Origin: Mycobacterium sp. 1245805.9 | GTDB lineage: Bacteria; Actinomycetota; Actinomycetes; Mycobacteriales; Mycobacteriaceae | Direction of reading: 5' to 3' | Length of the DNA: 44,799 nt | Assembly (NCBI RefSeq): GCF_001672915.1 | Contig: NZ_LZKR01000045.1 | Span: 1 to 44,799, forward strand | Part shown: positions 44,011 to 44,799 of the stretch, in pieces | Layout of the letters: the number at the start of each line of letters is the position of its first letter | Position numbering within the stretch: position 1 is the first letter of the stretch | The notes under the pieces: generated by a model | The model's database searches: none | What the model was told of the DNA's origin: nothing | The model's input: only the letters and a program-made list of their open reading frames with translations | Position numbers and translations under genes: made by a program

Positions 44011-44799
44011 GTCGGGCCACTGCTCGTCGCGCCAGCCGGGCCAGAACGTCTTGAGCAGATGATGTTTGCGGCACAGGCATTTGAGGTTGGACGCGTGGGT
44101 GGGCCCCAGCGGGTAGGGGATGGTGTGGTCGATGTCGGCGAACTCGGCGGGCCGGTCGCAGCCCGGGGAGCGACAGGTCATGTCGCGGCAGCGGATGAAG
44201 CGCTGCAGCTGGGCGGAGGGCCGGTAGGTCGGTTCGGGTGGGGCGTCGGCGGGCAACCGCACCGGCGTGACCTTGGCCCCGCCGCGGATCAGCTCGGCGA
44301 CCATCGACGCGGGCAGCGTGCCGCCGCCGAGCAGGTGCGCGGCCGGGGGCCGAGGCGTGGGCGGCACGTCGGGTTCGGGATCGGGGGCCAGGGCCTCGGC
44401 CAGGGTCATGTCCGGGGTCACGGGTCGCGACGGGCGCTCGCCGGAGGTGTGCGGGTCGGGCTGGGCGTCCAACGTGTCCTCGCGGGCGACGAGGTGGACC
44501 ATGACCGCACCGGCGCGCGGGTCGGCCTCCCCGGCGGCGGGGCACTCGGCGCAACCGCAGGCGCAGGCGAGGTATTGACCCCCCGCGGCCAGGGCGCCCA
44601 GCGCGTCGGCGCGGCGCTGGTCGAGGGTGCGGGGATCGTCGCGGCAGACCTGCTCGGCCATGTGGGTCAGTTGGCGCTCCAACACGGCCGCGTCGGTCGC
44701 CAACAGCGAACCCCACAGGGCCGCGGTGCCGGAATGGTCGTCCGCGGGACTGATCGTGACGTGGCGCCCGCGCGCGCCGGCGCGGCCGCGGCGCAGGGC
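44006..44799 (-). pseudogene. 5' part of the interrupted 13E12-family (DUF222/HNH) gene
   Basis: The minus strand is open from the window end to the att core. It shows the end of the DUF222 region, a Cys-rich segment ([12 protein letters not shown]), [20 protein letters not shown] and the HNH domain: [40 protein letters not shown] and [15 protein letters not shown]. The nuclease residues look intact, but the C-terminal ~80 residues are at 28651-28908. In frame, the gene now reads on into the element to a stop at 43753. The N-terminus lies beyond the window. 13E12 proteins are repeated in mycobacterial genomes; their job is poorly known. Confidence 0.88.

Overview
The window is high-GC DNA from a slow-growing Mycobacterium, most probably of the M. 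avium complex type. The evidence is gene content and order: from memory of the M. tuberculosis map, positions 1-19700 follow Rv1157c-Rv1178 closely. In order they are two Ala/Pro-rich secreted proteins, pimE, a pterin dehydratase, mutT2, typA, lpqW, a PE protein, a TetR regulator, mshB, an Rv1171-like membrane protein, a PE12-like protein, fbiC, TB8.4, fdxC and a dapC-like aminotransferase. Differences from M. tuberculosis are a DivIVA-domain gene before mutT2, no narGHJI between mutT2 and typA, a repetitive PE protein where PE11/PPE17 would be, and no fadH/Rv1176c before fdxC.

Positions 19700-28900 are chromosomal but more species-specific. They hold a KimA/APC-type permease fused to a cytoplasmic OB-fold, a LipC/LipQ-like esterase, and a minus-strand run with a sulfur flavour: Stf0-like sulfotransferase, a 45-aa membrane peptide, a YeiH-type putative sulfate exporter and an SfLAP/GAP-type membrane protein. 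A secreted protein, a SHOCT-domain protein and a second maleylpyruvate-isomerase-fold protein follow.

Positions of about 28909-44005 are an integrated element of about 15.1 kb. It splits a minus-strand 13E12-family (DUF222/HNH) gene: the 3' part lies at 28651-28908 and the 5' part at 44006-44799. The left end encodes a large serine integrase. The insertion target and integrase type match what is known of the M. tuberculosis phiRv1 prophage, which sits in REP13E12 repeats. Next come an excisionase-like HTH protein, small phage proteins and a DUF3631 P-loop ATPase. Immediately beyond the ATPase gene is a dense array of GTTAC/GTAAC repeats at about 9-bp period, which looks like an iteron-type replication origin or control region. 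No capsid, portal, large terminase or tail gene is visible; one small protein resembles a terminase small subunit, so the element may be a satellite or a degenerate prophage.

The right half of the element carries cargo. One part is a lower-GC pair at 34808-36815: a small protein with a PD-(D/E)XK-like motif and an unrecognised 476-aa partner, followed by a membrane-anchored protein. Another is a DUF262/HNH protein of the GmrSD type. A third is an ESX-type cassette (EspC-like protein, long Pro-rich protein, two-helix membrane protein) that resembles a phage-borne secreted toxin-immunity set. The best candidates for an undescribed system are the 34808-36815 pair, the GTTAC-repeat/DUF3631 replication module and the membrane-type ESX cassette.

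Several genes start 6 or 7 bases after a TAnnnT hexamer with no Shine-Dalgarno sequence, as expected for leaderless mycobacterial mRNAs. This was used to choose starts.
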